60,177 nt of DNA from Rhodobacter sp. (GCA_027489175.1 JAIYAE010000013.1:1-60177); one strand, 5' to 3'; counted from the stretch's first letter, positions 16,105 to 24,430 are shown. The notes: generated by a model not told the origin, from the sequence alone. Program-made: numbers and translations.

Positions 16105-16422
16105 TCAGTCGTCGTCACCGTCGTCCGAAGAGTTGCTGCTGCTGTTCGAGCTGGAATTGCTGCTGGAATTCGAGCTGGAGTTGCTGCTGCTGTTGGAGCT
16201 GGAGTTGCTGTTGGAGTTCGAGCTGGAATTGCTGCTGCTGTTCGAGCTGGAGTTGCTGCTGGAGTTGGAGTTGGAGTTGCTGTTCGAGTTCGATCCTCTG
16301 TCATCTTCGTTCTGGAAGATCTTCTTGAGGAAGCGCTCGAAGCCGTCATCGGCGGCAGCGGGGGCCGCGGCGAAGGTGGTGGCCATGAATGCGACGGTGG
16401 CCGCTTTGGTGATGGTTTTCAT
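16105..16422 (-). CDS. Secreted Ser/Asn-repeat low-complexity protein
   Basis: 105 aa. A signal peptide (MKTITKAATVAFMATTFAAAPAAA) is followed by a short charged helix (DGFERFLKKIFQNEDDRG), then about 55 residues made only of Ser and Asn in SN, SSSN units, and an acidic end DDGDDD. The repeat is encoded by AGC/TCC/AAC codons arranged in near-perfect tandem units. AAGGA precedes the ATG at 16422. An ECF-type promoter pattern (GGAATA, 15 bases, CGTTTT) lies about 50 bases upstream, like that before the nearby subtilase. Function unknown; exported and intrinsically disordered by composition. Confidence 0.8.
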   Translation of the reverse strand: MKTITKAATVAFMATTFAAAPAAADDGFERFLKKIFQNEDDRGSNSNSNSNSNSSSNSSSNSSSNSSSNSNSNSSSNSSSNSSSNSSSNSSSNSSSNSSDDGDDD

Positions 16423-16470
16423 CGGTGGTTTCCTTCTTTGCGAGAAGCAGCCATCGGTGACTGCACAAGG

Positions 16471-16497
16471 AAAACGTGTCAGAGGACGGTCTATTCC
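16471..16497 (-). promoter_or_regulatory. ECF-type promoter pattern before Ser/Asn-rich gene
   Basis: Read on the minus strand: GGAATA (16497-16492), 15 bases, CGTTTT (16476-16471). This resembles the GGAAC-N16-CGTT pattern of many ECF sigma promoters and resembles the pattern before the subtilase gene at 17911-17938. Confidence 0.45.
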
Positions 16498-16530
16498 ACG
16501 GGTCAGCAAGATTTCTGCAATACGCTGACA

Positions 16531-16563
16531 AAAAACAAAAACCCCCGCCGTGTCGGGCGGGGG
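16531..16563 (-). terminator. Intrinsic terminator of the sigma/anti-sigma operon
   Basis: CCCCCGCC at 16542-16549 pairs with GGCGGGGG at 16556-16563. On the minus strand it is followed by TTTTTGTTTTTTGTC, starting about 23 bases after the anti-sigma stop. Confidence 0.85.
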
Positions 16564-16585
16564 CTTGCAATAGATTTGAGGCTGT

Positions 16586-17332
16586 TCAGCGCAGGGTGTC
16601 CAAGGCCGCAGCTTCCTCGGCTTCCGAAAGGGGGGGGCCTGCCTCTGATGCATTGAGCCAAGCGTCAAGTGCGTCCAGGGACGAGGCGGGCGCATAGCCA
16701 TCCGCATCGGGCGCAGCGGTGGCAACGGCGAACTCGACCGACCAAGCTTCGTCCCGGAAACAGGCCACAGCAACCATCGTACGGCCTGCGGTGTCATGTT
16801 CGAATTCGCGGCAAAGTGATCCGTCTTGGTCGAGAAAGGACGCGATCAGGGCAACTTCTGCACCCTCGCCAATTTGTGTCCGCGCTCCGGCCTTTTCTGT
16901 GTCAAGCGCCGTCACCAGCGCCAGGTTGTCGAGGCTGGCAATCGAAAGGCCGCCGTTTGACTGATCGCTGGGCGCGCCTGACCAGCCCGACAGAAACCCG
17001 ACCCCAAGCGCAATCGAAGCCGCGATCGGCAATTGCCAGACTGGCACCATGCGGCGACGCGAAGCGAGGCTGATGACATTTGGTGGTGCGGTATCGCCGG
17101 CACGCTGCTGGGCGTCGGCCTCTGCCATGGCGCGTATGCGTGCCGTCAAGGCATCGGGTACGGGCGGCGGTGCACCGAAAGCGCCGCGCACAGCCAGGCG
17201 GCTTTGCGAAAACAGCGCCACTCGTGCAGCGACCGTCGGGTCTGACGCCATGACCTTGGCAACTTTCGCCGCTTCGCCCGGCTCAAGCTGGCCGTCGGCG
17301 AAGGCCATCAGCGTTTCGTCATCTATTGTCAT
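16586..17332 (-). CDS. Membrane-anchored anti-sigma factor
   Basis: 248 aa. The N-terminal about 65 residues (DDETLMAFADGQLEPGEAAKV and following helices) resemble the anti-sigma domain of ECF regulators but lack the His-Cys-Cys zinc motif. One membrane helix, VWQLPIAASIALGVGFLSGW, lies near residues 98-117, and the rest, including an acidic C terminus, would be periplasmic. A cysteine-containing SLCREFEHDTAGRT and VACFRDE segment suggests an extracytoplasmic sensor part. Lies 45 bases downstream of the sigma gene. ATG at 17332 is chosen; a GTG three codons earlier is equally possible. Confidence 0.82.
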   Translation of the reverse strand: MTIDDETLMAFADGQLEPGEAAKVAKVMASDPTVAARVALFSQSRLAVRGAFGAPPPVPDALTARIRAMAEADAQQRAGDTAPPNVISLASRRRMVPVWQLPIAASIALGVGFLSGWSGAPSDQSNGGLSIASLDNLALVTALDTEKAGARTQIGEGAEVALIASFLDQDGSLCREFEHDTAGRTMVAVACFRDEAWSVEFAVATAAPDADGYAPASSLDALDAWLNASEAGPPLSEAEEAAALDTLR

Positions 17333-17377
17333 GGCGGCCACCCTGTCCCCTGAATACAGGGCCTAACGTCCAGAGCA

Positions 17378-17869
17378 TCACTTTATTCCCAACTTTACCG
17401 ACAGCGCCAGCCGTGCCCGCGCCAGACGGCTCATCACGGTGCCTATCGGCACGCCGATCACCTCGGCCGCTTCCTTGTAGGTCAGTTCGTCCACGCAGAC
17501 GAGCATCATGACCTCGCGCTGGTCGTCCGGCAATTCAGCCATCGCAGCTTCTGTCTTTCGGAGCATCAGCACCGCTTCCATATCACGCACGCCATCCACT
17601 ATCCCTGCGTCCGGGGCATCGTCCAACTCGACCTGGGTGCCCCGGGTTGTTGTGCGCCGCGCATGATCGATCCAGGCGTTGCGCAGGATTCGGAACAGCC
17701 AGGCGTCCAGCCGAGAGGACCGATCGAACCGGTCTTTCGCGGCAAAGGCGCGCTCGGCGGTGATCTGGACCAGATCATCCGCAAGATCGCTGCGACGACA
17801 CAATGACAAGGCAAACCGCCTGAGATTGGGCAGAAGAGCAATCAGATCCTCATTGAAACTGTCCGGCAT
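17378..17869 (-). CDS. ECF RNA polymerase sigma factor
   Basis: 163 aa. Sigma region 2 is DLADDLVQITAERAFAAKDRF with SRLDAWLFRILRNAWIDHAR; region 4 is LPDDQREVMMLVCVDELTYKEAAEVIGVPIGTVMSRLARAR. These are standard for sigma70-family ECF factors. It is co-transcribed with the anti-sigma gene and divergent from a secreted subtilase. Likely targets, judged by promoter pattern, are the subtilase and the Ser/Asn-repeat protein (inference). The ATG at 17869 has only a weak AGAAG upstream. Confidence 0.9.
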   Translation of the reverse strand: MPDSFNEDLIALLPNLRRFALSLCRRSDLADDLVQITAERAFAAKDRFDRSSRLDAWLFRILRNAWIDHARRTTTRGTQVELDDAPDAGIVDGVRDMEAVLMLRKTEAAMAELPDDQREVMMLVCVDELTYKEAAEVIGVPIGTVMSRLARARLALSVKLGIK

Positions 17870-17910
17870 GCTGATGCGCTTCTTTGTTTTTCTCTTTTCG
17901 TGACGGACAA

Positions 17911-17938
17911 GGAATAGTGTCTGGGGTTGATCCGTAAA
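17911..17938 (+). promoter_or_regulatory. ECF-type promoter pattern before the subtilase
   Basis: GGAATA (17911-17916), 16 bases, CGTAAA (17933-17938), about 50 bases before the subtilase ATG. An imperfect inverted repeat, GGGTTGATCCGTAAACCC (17924-17941), overlaps its right part. Matches the general ECF promoter pattern and resembles the element before the Ser/Asn-rich gene. Confidence 0.45.
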
Positions 17939-17990
17939 CCCTTCAATACACGTCCACTCAAGAACAGTTTCAAAAGCACTGGATCGTCGC

Positions 17991-19388
17991 ATGCAGAACA
18001 CAGGTCTCAAGCTGCTATCGGTATTGTTGTGTCTTGGTTTCATGTCGGGCTTCGCTCCCGGGCTTTCGGTCGATGCCGCTTGGGCCCAGGACGACGACGA
18101 TGACGGTGGCGACGACGACGGTGGCGACGATGACGACGGCGGCGACGACGATGACGATGATGCTGGTGGCGGCGGGGGTGGTGGTACGGGCGGAGGGGGT
18201 GGATCGGACGATGACGGCCCGTCTGCCACCACAAACGGAAATGCCGGATCCAGCCCAGAGCGTCCGCGCCGCATCGTTCGGGCGCCGGTAGAGCTGCCAT
18301 CATTCGTCTCGGGCGAGATCGTGACGCTTTCGCTGACCGAGCCCGATCTTGCCATTCTGCTGGAGCGGGGTTACCGCGTTCTTGAAGAACGACCGGTGCC
18401 GGAAATCGGCATCGTTTCGCGGAGATTGGCCATCCCGGACGGCACCACTTTGGAAGCCGCACGTGACGAAGTTCGCAGCCTGCCGTCGGGAGCGGATGGC
18501 GACTTCAACCACTATTATCGCACGGAAGAATCCGATGTGCCGATTGCATGTGAGGGGGGGCATTGCCCGGCGCTGGCACAGATCGGCTGGAACACTCGCG
18601 GTCCCTTGGTTGGTCCCTGCGTTGCCGACGTGACCATCGGCGTCATCGATACTGGGATCAATCCTGATCATGATGCCTTGTCGGCGGCGCGGCTGGACGT
18701 TCACCGCTTGACCCCGGAAGAGCTTGACCCTTCGCGTCGGGTGCACGGAACAGCTGTTCTTTCGCTGCTGATCGGCGCCCCTGATAGCCGGTCACCCGGT
18801 CTGTTGCCGGATGCGCAAGTGATCGCGGTTGACGCCTTCCACACCAGCGGGGGTGACGAACGGTCCGACGTTTTCACCCTTACCGCCGGCATGGATTTTC
18901 TGGCGGATCGCGGGGTTCGGGTCATCAACATGAGTCTGGCCGGGCCGCCGAACACTGTCCTGCAACAGGCGACCGAGGAACTTCTTGCGCGCGGTATCGT
19001 CATCGTGGCTGCGGTCGGCAACGGCGGACCGCGGGCCGAACCTGCCTACCCGGCGGCCTATCCGGGCGTGATCGGCGTCACGGCAATTGACCGGACAGGA
19101 GCCGTGTATCGGCGGGCAGGGCAGGGTGATCACGTTGACCTGGCAGCGCCCGGAGTGGAAGTCTGGACTGCCGCCTCGGTCCAGGGCGCCCGGCCTAAAA
19201 CCGGCACCTCTTTCGCTGCCCCCTTCGTTACGGCGGCGGTGGCGTCACTTCTGGCGAAAGAGCCGACCCTGACCGCTGAAGATGTGGAAACACGCCTGGC
19301 CGGCTCTGCCCTGGACCTGGGAGCCTCTGGAAGAGACACGGTCTTTGGCCATGGGGTGGTCCAAGCCGCCGGTCGTTGCCGATCCTGA
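17991..19388 (+). CDS. Secreted S8 (subtilisin-type) serine protease with Asp/Gly-rich linker
   Basis: 465 aa. Signal peptide (residues 1-32), then a low-complexity Asp/Gly stretch at about 34-75, then a propeptide-like region and the S8 domain. Catalytic residues seen are Asp220 in IGVIDTGIN, His252 in VHGTAVLSL, oxyanion Asn343 in AAVGNGG and Ser407 in GTSFAAPFV, so the enzyme should be active. Two cysteine pairs near the domain start may form disulfides. It is divergent from the ECF sigma gene, with an ECF-type promoter pattern upstream. The Asp runs might bind calcium or act as a flexible spacer (inference). Confidence 0.9.
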   Translation: MQNTGLKLLSVLLCLGFMSGFAPGLSVDAAWAQDDDDDGGDDDGGDDDDGGDDDDDDAGGGGGGGTGGGGGSDDDGPSATTNGNAGSSPERPRRIVRAPVELPSFVSGEIVTLSLTEPDLAILLERGYRVLEERPVPEIGIVSRRLAIPDGTTLEAARDEVRSLPSGADGDFNHYYRTEESDVPIACEGGHCPALAQIGWNTRGPLVGPCVADVTIGVIDTGINPDHDALSAARLDVHRLTPEELDPSRRVHGTAVLSLLIGAPDSRSPGLLPDAQVIAVDAFHTSGGDERSDVFTLTAGMDFLADRGVRVINMSLAGPPNTVLQQATEELLARGIVIVAAVGNGGPRAEPAYPAAYPGVIGVTAIDRTGAVYRRAGQGDHVDLAAPGVEVWTAASVQGARPKTGTSFAAPFVTAAVASLLAKEPTLTAEDVETRLAGSALDLGASGRDTVFGHGVVQAAGRCRS

Positions 19389-19639
19389 CGGAGGCTGAAA
19401 TGGCGACGGAGACGTGAAGCCACTCTTGCCGCTTGTGCCATAGCCGCTGTGCGCGCCAAGGGCACTTCGGATGCCATGGCCGCAGAGCCTTCATAGGCGG
19501 AAGGATCTTCCCTGTGGTTTGGTGGCCTCGGGCACGCCCAGAAGGGTGGAGTGTAATCACCTCTGCCACGGCTTTCCAACAGCCACCTACATTGACCCGC
19601 GCCTGCTGAACGGCCTTGGTACGGGGTCAGTCGCGTGCG

Positions 19640-20680
19640 TCAGGGCCTGGGGCGGCGCGACAGAAGCAACCGAAATGTCAGTGGCGCAAGGACAATCACG
19701 AACAGGATCCGCATCACATGGTGGAGGGCCACGAAGGCCACATCGGCGTGAATTGCCAGGGCGATCAGTCCCATTTCCGTAAGACCACCAGGTGCCAAGG
19801 CCAACAGCGCCTGATCCAGGTCGATCCCGGCCAAATGCCCCATCGCCAATCCGGCCAACATTGCCAGGCCGAGCGATAGGGTCGTGGCCCCCAAGGCAAG
19901 GGCTGCCGCCGGGACGAGTGTTCCGGGGCTGATTCCAAGAAATCGGCAGCCGAGGACGGTGCCAAGAAGGATTTGCGCTACATTGACCAGCAATGCCGGA
20001 GGGGCGCTTTCCGTGACTGCAGCCAGGTGGAGGACTGCCGAAACCAGAAGCGGCCCCAAGAAAGTGGGCGCGGGAAATTTCAGCTTCAGGCCGATAACGC
20101 TGCCGATGACGGCGGAGCCAAAAAGCAGAAGCCCGTCGATCCAGGTCAATGGCACTTCCGCGCGAACCGCGGATGCACCGACGTCGTGCCCCTCGACAAT
20201 TCGGAACCAGAACGCAATCAGAGCGATGGTGACAACAATCCGAAGGCTTTGGGCAAGGATGATCGGCGCGGGCTTTGCGCCGCTTGCTTCGCCGATTTCG
20301 ATCATTTCGGACAAGCCACCCGGCATGCCTGCAAAGTAGGCCGTGACCCAATCGAACTTGCCGGCAAAGCGGTAGAACGGCACGACCACAAGCACCACGG
20401 CAATGACATAGACCAGCAGGATCGCGACGGTTCCAATCCATGCTCCCGCTCCGGCGAGGATGTCAGGTGTGAAACGAGATCCCAGAAGGACCCCGATGAC
20501 TGCAACCACGGCAGGCCGGACCCGGGCAGGGCCCAGGATTGGAGCCTTGGCGACTGACGCCGTCATCGTGGCGAAAAGCGCCCCCAGCATCCAGGGAAGT
20601 GGCAGTCCCAGCAGGTAGAAGATGCCCCCACCAACTGCCCCGATGCCAATGGCGAGGGCGATGCGCGAAAGGGTATTCAT
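19640..20680 (-). CDS. AbrB-family membrane protein (putative transporter)
   Basis: 346 aa, about ten membrane segments in two similar halves, each with a GLPLPWMLGALFATM-like or FPAPTFLGPLLVSAVL motif and FAGMPGGLSEM / LAPGGLTEMGLIA repeats, which identify the AbrB duplication family (older annotations: ammonia monooxygenase). The family is thought to include regulators or transporters; substrate unknown. ATG at 20680 gives the usual length; ribosome binding site is weak. It stands alone, with no obvious operon partner; the 250 bases after it contain nothing recognisable. Confidence 0.85.
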   Translation of the reverse strand: MNTLSRIALAIGIGAVGGGIFYLLGLPLPWMLGALFATMTASVAKAPILGPARVRPAVVAVIGVLLGSRFTPDILAGAGAWIGTVAILLVYVIAVVLVVVPFYRFAGKFDWVTAYFAGMPGGLSEMIEIGEASGAKPAPIILAQSLRIVVTIALIAFWFRIVEGHDVGASAVRAEVPLTWIDGLLLFGSAVIGSVIGLKLKFPAPTFLGPLLVSAVLHLAAVTESAPPALLVNVAQILLGTVLGCRFLGISPGTLVPAAALALGATTLSLGLAMLAGLAMGHLAGIDLDQALLALAPGGLTEMGLIALAIHADVAFVALHHVMRILFVIVLAPLTFRLLLSRRPRP

Positions 20681-20910
20681 ATCAGGCGGTCCCAGTAAGG
20701 CGCGGGCAAGGGTCCGCAATGCTTTGCGATCCTTTTCGATGATGGCTCCAATGTCCAGCGCCTGTCTGGCATGACTTGTCACTGGTCCTTCATCGCGCCA
20801 CCGCCAGAGCCCGGTCGTCATTTGGGCCCCTTGGCGCGGGTTGAGCTATCGACCGACGCGCGGACCTTTCAACATCTGCAGTGGGACGGCAACGTGCGGC
20901 GCAGACCCCG

Positions 20911-21927
20911 TCAGCCCGTCGACTGCCGGATCAGCAACTCTGGTTCAATGGCAATTCGGACCGAAGCTTCCTGCTTTCCGTCCCGCATTGCCAGGATCAA
21001 CTCGGCAGTGCGTGCCCCGATCTCGCGCGGGAATGGGTTGATCGTCGTCAGGGCTGGAACGGAAATCTCAGCAATTTCATAGTCGCCAAAGCCTGCGATC
21101 CAAAGGTCGTCCGGCACGTTCACGCGGCGTCGTTGGCATTCGGTCAAGGCTCCGAAGGCCGAAAGATCCGAGACACAGATCACCGCCTGAGTGTCTGGCA
21201 TCGCTTCCAGCAGCCTGCCCATCGCCTCGGCCCCTTCCCGCATGGAGATCGGCGGCACACCGACAGCGATCAGACGTGTGCTATCCAGCCCATGCGCTTG
21301 CATCGCCGCGACAAAGCCAGCGCGGCGATCAGCACCGCGGGTGTCACGCGTCATGTCACCCCCAATGAAGGCAATGCGCGTCAAGCCCTTGGCGACAAAG
21401 TGATCGACCATGCCGCGCACGGCGTCAGCATTGGAAAATCCTACGACGTGACCGATCGGGTCGTCGGGCAGATCCCAAGTCTCGATCACCGGGATCCCCG
21501 AATTTTCCAACATCCGCCTCGCGCGGGGCGTGTGGCGACCGCCAGTCACGACAATTGCTTCCGGGCGCCGCCGCAGGAATTGCTCGATCAGACGCTCTTC
21601 CTCGGCCATGTCATAATCGGTGTAGCCCAGAAGGATTTGCAGTCCGCGCGGTTTCAACCCTTCGGACAGTCCGCGAACGGTTTCGGCGAAGTTGGCATTG
21701 TTTATGGACGGGATGGTGACGGCGATGAAGTCGGTCTTCTGCGAGCGAAGGTTCGAGGCCGTGCTGTCAAACACATAGCCCAGATCATCAGCTGCTTTCA
21801 GGATCACATCGCGCGTGGCCTCGCTGACCGAGCTGTCGGTCTTGAAGGCCCGGCTGACCGTCATCGGCGACACACCCGCAAGGCGGGCGACATCGGCCAT
21901 TGTCGGGGACTTGCGGGCTGTGCTCAT
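20911..21927 (-). CDS. LacI-family repressor, GntR-like (regulator 1)
   Basis: 338 aa. N-terminal HTH MADVARLAGVSPMTVSRAF and hinge are followed by a periplasmic-binding-like sensor domain with FGDYEIAEISVPALTTI near the end, a feature of gluconate-type (GntR) repressors. Last gene of the minus-strand operon for gluconate enzymes, but with its own LacI-type operator 9 bases before the ATG, suggesting autoregulation. Likely represses the divergent idonate/gluconate genes through the operators near 24487 and 26967; effector probably gluconate or 6-phosphogluconate (inference). Confidence 0.88.
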   Translation of the reverse strand: MSTARKSPTMADVARLAGVSPMTVSRAFKTDSSVSEATRDVILKAADDLGYVFDSTASNLRSQKTDFIAVTIPSINNANFAETVRGLSEGLKPRGLQILLGYTDYDMAEEERLIEQFLRRRPEAIVVTGGRHTPRARRMLENSGIPVIETWDLPDDPIGHVVGFSNADAVRGMVDHFVAKGLTRIAFIGGDMTRDTRGADRRAGFVAAMQAHGLDSTRLIAVGVPPISMREGAEAMGRLLEAMPDTQAVICVSDLSAFGALTECQRRRVNVPDDLWIAGFGDYEIAEISVPALTTINPFPREIGARTAELILAMRDGKQEASVRIAIEPELLIRQSTG

Positions 21928-21935
21928 GGCGCCTT

Positions 21936-21947
21936 GGTATCGTTACC
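21936..21947. promoter_or_regulatory. LacI-type operator 1
   Basis: GGTATCGTTACC, a palindrome with one mismatched pair and a central CG, directly before the lacI-type gene. Matches the operators at 24481 and 26960 in its TATCGTTA core. Confidence 0.55.
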
Positions 21948-21973
21948 GGGGGCGGAAATCCAGCTTTGCGGGC

Positions 21974-22309
21974 TTAGCTGGGGGCGAAGCTTTGGGCGGT
22001 AGTGACGTGGTGATGGATGCGCCCGGTGAAGAAGCGGGAGAGGACACCTTCGGTCGCGGCGCGGCCTTCCTTGCGGATCGGGTGGTCAAGGAAGGCGTCA
22101 ACAGTCGCGCGGTCGGGCCAGTCGATGGCCAGGATCAGCGGGTATTCCGGCGCGCCTTCGTCACGGTCGTCAGCAAAGGTGACGTGGATGGCAAGAGCGC
22201 CCGGGAAGCGGCGCCAGACGGGCAGGATTTCGGCCAGAACCGCCTGCCGGAACGCCTCGGTCTGGCCGGGGGCGACGATGCCTTCGAAAAGGGCGTAGCG
22301 GGTGATCAT
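21974..22309 (-). CDS. Small dimeric alpha/beta-barrel protein
   Basis: 111 aa, with the ferredoxin-like pattern of NIPSNAP/EthD/ABM-type proteins (ITRYALFEGIVAPGQTEAF, PGALAIHVTFADD, YPLILAIDWPDRATVDAFL) and a His-rich tail GRIHHHVTTAQ. Start overlaps the dehydrogenase stop by 4 bases. Fourth gene in the gluconate operon. Such proteins may be isomerase- or mutarotase-like or simply stress proteins; specific role unknown. Confidence 0.75.
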   Translation of the reverse strand: MITRYALFEGIVAPGQTEAFRQAVLAEILPVWRRFPGALAIHVTFADDRDEGAPEYPLILAIDWPDRATVDAFLDHPIRKEGRAATEGVLSRFFTGRIHHHVTTAQSFAPS

Positions 22310-23193
22310 TTGAATTGTTCCTTGTTCGGGCCTTTAAAGAATTCCATCAGGGCGGCTTGATCTTCGCCCCCAAGACCTGCGGCAGTAAGCATCCGGTGGA
22401 TCTCGGCGCAGAGGGCGGTCAGGGGCATGGGGGTATGGGTCAGGCGGGCAAGGTCGGCGGCACCGTTCAGGTCCTTGACCATGTTGTCGATCCGCCCGGT
22501 GCGGCGATAGTCGCGGGCAGCAAACCGGGGCATGTATTCCTGCAAAAGGGCGCTGTCGGCGCGGCCACCTTTTAGCGCCTTGGGGATCATCGCGGCGTCA
22601 ACGCCTGCGGCTTCGGCCAGCGCTGTCGCCTCGGCCACCGCCAGAAAGCCAAGCCCGCAAAGGACCTGGTTGATCAGTTTGGTCGTCTGCCCGGCACCGG
22701 GGCCACCCATCCGGGTCTGGTTCGAGGCGACCTTGGAGAGGATCGCTTGGGCGGAGGCGACAGCCTCGGGCGTGCCGCCTTGCATCAGCGTCAACTCCCC
22801 TGTCGCGGCTTTGGGAATGCCGCCGGACAGGGGGCTGTCCACCCAATGCAGGCCTTTTGCGGCGGCGTCGGCCGCGAGGGCCTTCGTCGCCTCGGGGTCG
22901 ATCGAAGACATGTCGATGATAAGGGTGCCTGGGGCCGCACCTTCGGCCACCCCTTTTGCGCCAAAGACGGCGGCGCGGACGATGTGGGGCGCGTTCAGCG
23001 ACAGGATGACCGCGCGGGCACCCGTCGCGGCGGCGGCGGCAGTGGCGGCGGCGGTGGCCCCTGCGGCGACGAGGGGGGCCAGTTTGGCGGGGTCAAGGTC
23101 GAAGACCTGAAGCCGCGTGCCGGTGGCCACCAGGCGCGCGCCAATGGCGCCGCCCATCGCCCCCGCGCCGATCAGGGCGATTGTATCGGTCAT
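22306..23193 (-). CDS. NAD(P)-dependent beta-hydroxyacid dehydrogenase
   Basis: 295 aa, member of the 3-hydroxyisobutyrate dehydrogenase / tartronate semialdehyde reductase / L-threonate dehydrogenase family. GAGAMGGAIG Rossmann motif at the N terminus, substrate-binding VDSPLSGGIPKA, and catalytic Lys in GAGQTTKLINQVL (TK.IN in place of the usual KxxNN). It overlaps gluconokinase by 4 bases. The context suggests a sugar acid such as threonate, glycerate semialdehyde or a gluconate derivative; not resolved by sequence alone. Confidence 0.85.
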   Translation of the reverse strand: MTDTIALIGAGAMGGAIGARLVATGTRLQVFDLDPAKLAPLVAAGATAAATAAAAATGARAVILSLNAPHIVRAAVFGAKGVAEGAAPGTLIIDMSSIDPEATKALAADAAAKGLHWVDSPLSGGIPKAATGELTLMQGGTPEAVASAQAILSKVASNQTRMGGPGAGQTTKLINQVLCGLGFLAVAEATALAEAAGVDAAMIPKALKGGRADSALLQEYMPRFAARDYRRTGRIDNMVKDLNGAADLARLTHTPMPLTALCAEIHRMLTAAGLGGEDQAALMEFFKGPNKEQFK

Positions 23194-23678
23194 GCGGTCA
23201 GTCCTTTGAAAGCGGCGGCAATGATGGCCTCCAGAGGCTGGTCGATGTCGATGGCCAGCGCCTCGTCCGGCCCTGGGGATTCAAGGGCGGCAAACTGGCT
23301 GTCAAGCAGACTTGGCGGCATGTAGTGCCCAGTCCGCGCGGCCATGCGTGAGGCGATCAGGGCCTTGCTGCCGGTCAGGTGCAGGAACCGCACCGGCCCA
23401 CCCGCCCCTTCGCGCAGACGGTCCCGGTAAGCGCGGCGCAGGGCGGAACAGCCGACGATCACCGGGGCCTCGGTCGCCAGCACCTCGGCCACGCGGTCAA
23501 GCCAGGGCCAGCGGTCGTCATCCGTCAAGGGCACACCGGCGCGCATCTTTTCCACATTGGCGGCAGGGTGCAGGTCATCGCCATCGCGGTAGGGGATGCC
23601 AAGGCGTGCGGCCAAGCCTTCCCCGACTGAGGATTTACCACAGCCCGACACCCCCATGATGACGATACGATGGGTCAT
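23190..23678 (-). CDS. gntK: Gluconokinase
   Basis: Cytosolic kinase phosphorylating D-gluconate to 6-phosphogluconate. 162 aa, the GntK length. P-loop MGVSGCGKSSVG, YRDGDDLHPAANVEKM and PLTDDDRWPWL are diagnostic of the thermoresistant gluconokinase family; HYMPPSLLDSQFAALE is the family C-terminal motif. Both gene ends overlap neighbours by 4 bases (ATGA), giving strong coupling in the operon. The product feeds 6-phosphogluconate dehydrogenase encoded at 27.9 kb. Confidence 0.95.
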   Translation of the reverse strand: MTHRIVIMGVSGCGKSSVGEGLAARLGIPYRDGDDLHPAANVEKMRAGVPLTDDDRWPWLDRVAEVLATEAPVIVGCSALRRAYRDRLREGAGGPVRFLHLTGSKALIASRMAARTGHYMPPSLLDSQFAALESPGPDEALAIDIDQPLEAIIAAAFKGLTA

Positions 23679-24430
23679 AGTGAGGCCGTGATGCCGCCAT
23701 CGACATAAAGGATATGGCCGTTGACGAAGCTGGCCGCGTCCGAGGCAAGGAAGATGCAGGCGCCCTGCAACTCTTCCACCTGGCCCCAGCGCCCGGCAGG
23801 GGTCCGCTTTTCCAGCCAGGCGGAGAAGGTGGGGTCAGCCACAAGTGCTGCATTCAGCGGGGTGTCGAAGTAGCCCGGCGCGATGGCGTTGCAGTTCAGC
23901 CCGTGCTTGGCCCAATCGGTCGCCATGCCCTTGGTCAAGTTGCCGACAGCCCCCTTGGTGGCCGTATAGGGCGCGATGGAGGGGCGGGCGAGGGCGGTCT
24001 GCACTGAAGCGATGTTGATGATTTTGCCGCGCCCCCGCGCGATCATGTGGCGGGCGACGGCTTGGCCGACGTGAAAGACGGTGGCGATGTTGGTTTGCAA
24101 CAATCGCTCAAACGCCTCAGCCGGGAAATCTTCCAAAGGCGCGCGGTGCTGCATGCCGGCGTTGTTCACAAGGATGTCGATGGGCTTGCCCGTGCCTTCA
24201 AACGCATCCACGGCGGCGCGGACGGCCGCATGGTCGGTGGCGTCGAAGGCCAAAGTCTCAGCCCCCGGAATGCGCGCGGCGGCGGCGGCAAGTTTGGCTG
24301 CGTCGCGCCCGTTCAGCACGACCTGCGCGCCCGCGGCGGCCAGCCCTTCGGCCAAGGCAAAGCCGATACCCTGCGAAGACCCGGTGATCAGCGCCCGCTT
24401 GCCCGTCAGATCAAAAAGCCGGTATCCCAA
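23675..24430 (-). CDS. idnO: SDR oxidoreductase, gluconate 5-dehydrogenase (IdnO-like)
   Basis: Short-chain dehydrogenase of 251 aa reversibly reducing 5-keto-D-gluconate to D-gluconate. Cofactor motif GSSQGIGFALAEGLA, NNAG at NAGMQHR, catalytic Ser near IASVQTALAR and YTATKGAV (YxxxK). First gene of the minus-strand gluconate operon. No ATG fits: the frame begins with TTG at 24430 (MGYRLFDLTGKR) behind AAAGGA, so a TTG start is proposed. A LacI-type operator lies 51 bases upstream. Specificity is inferred from gluconokinase and idonate dehydrogenase neighbours. Confidence 0.85.
   Translation of the reverse strand: MGYRLFDLTGKRALITGSSQGIGFALAEGLAAAGAQVVLNGRDAAKLAAAAARIPGAETLAFDATDHAAVRAAVDAFEGTGKPIDILVNNAGMQHRAPLEDFPAEAFERLLQTNIATVFHVGQAVARHMIARGRGKIINIASVQTALARPSIAPYTATKGAVGNLTKGMATDWAKHGLNCNAIAPGYFDTPLNAALVADPTFSAWLEKRTPAGRWGQVEELQGACIFLASDAASFVNGHILYVDGGITASL

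Noticed and set aside
16133..16528. Plus-strand Leu/Glu/Phe repeat frame (LLLLFELELL type)
   Set aside because: It is the antisense of the Ser/Asn repeat gene; that strand has a signal peptide, ribosome binding site, promoter pattern and terminator, while the plus frame has none.
18034..18291. Thr/Met/Ala-rich frame inside the subtilase gene
   Set aside because: Out-of-frame reading of the Asp/Gly codon repeats of the subtilase; no start signals.
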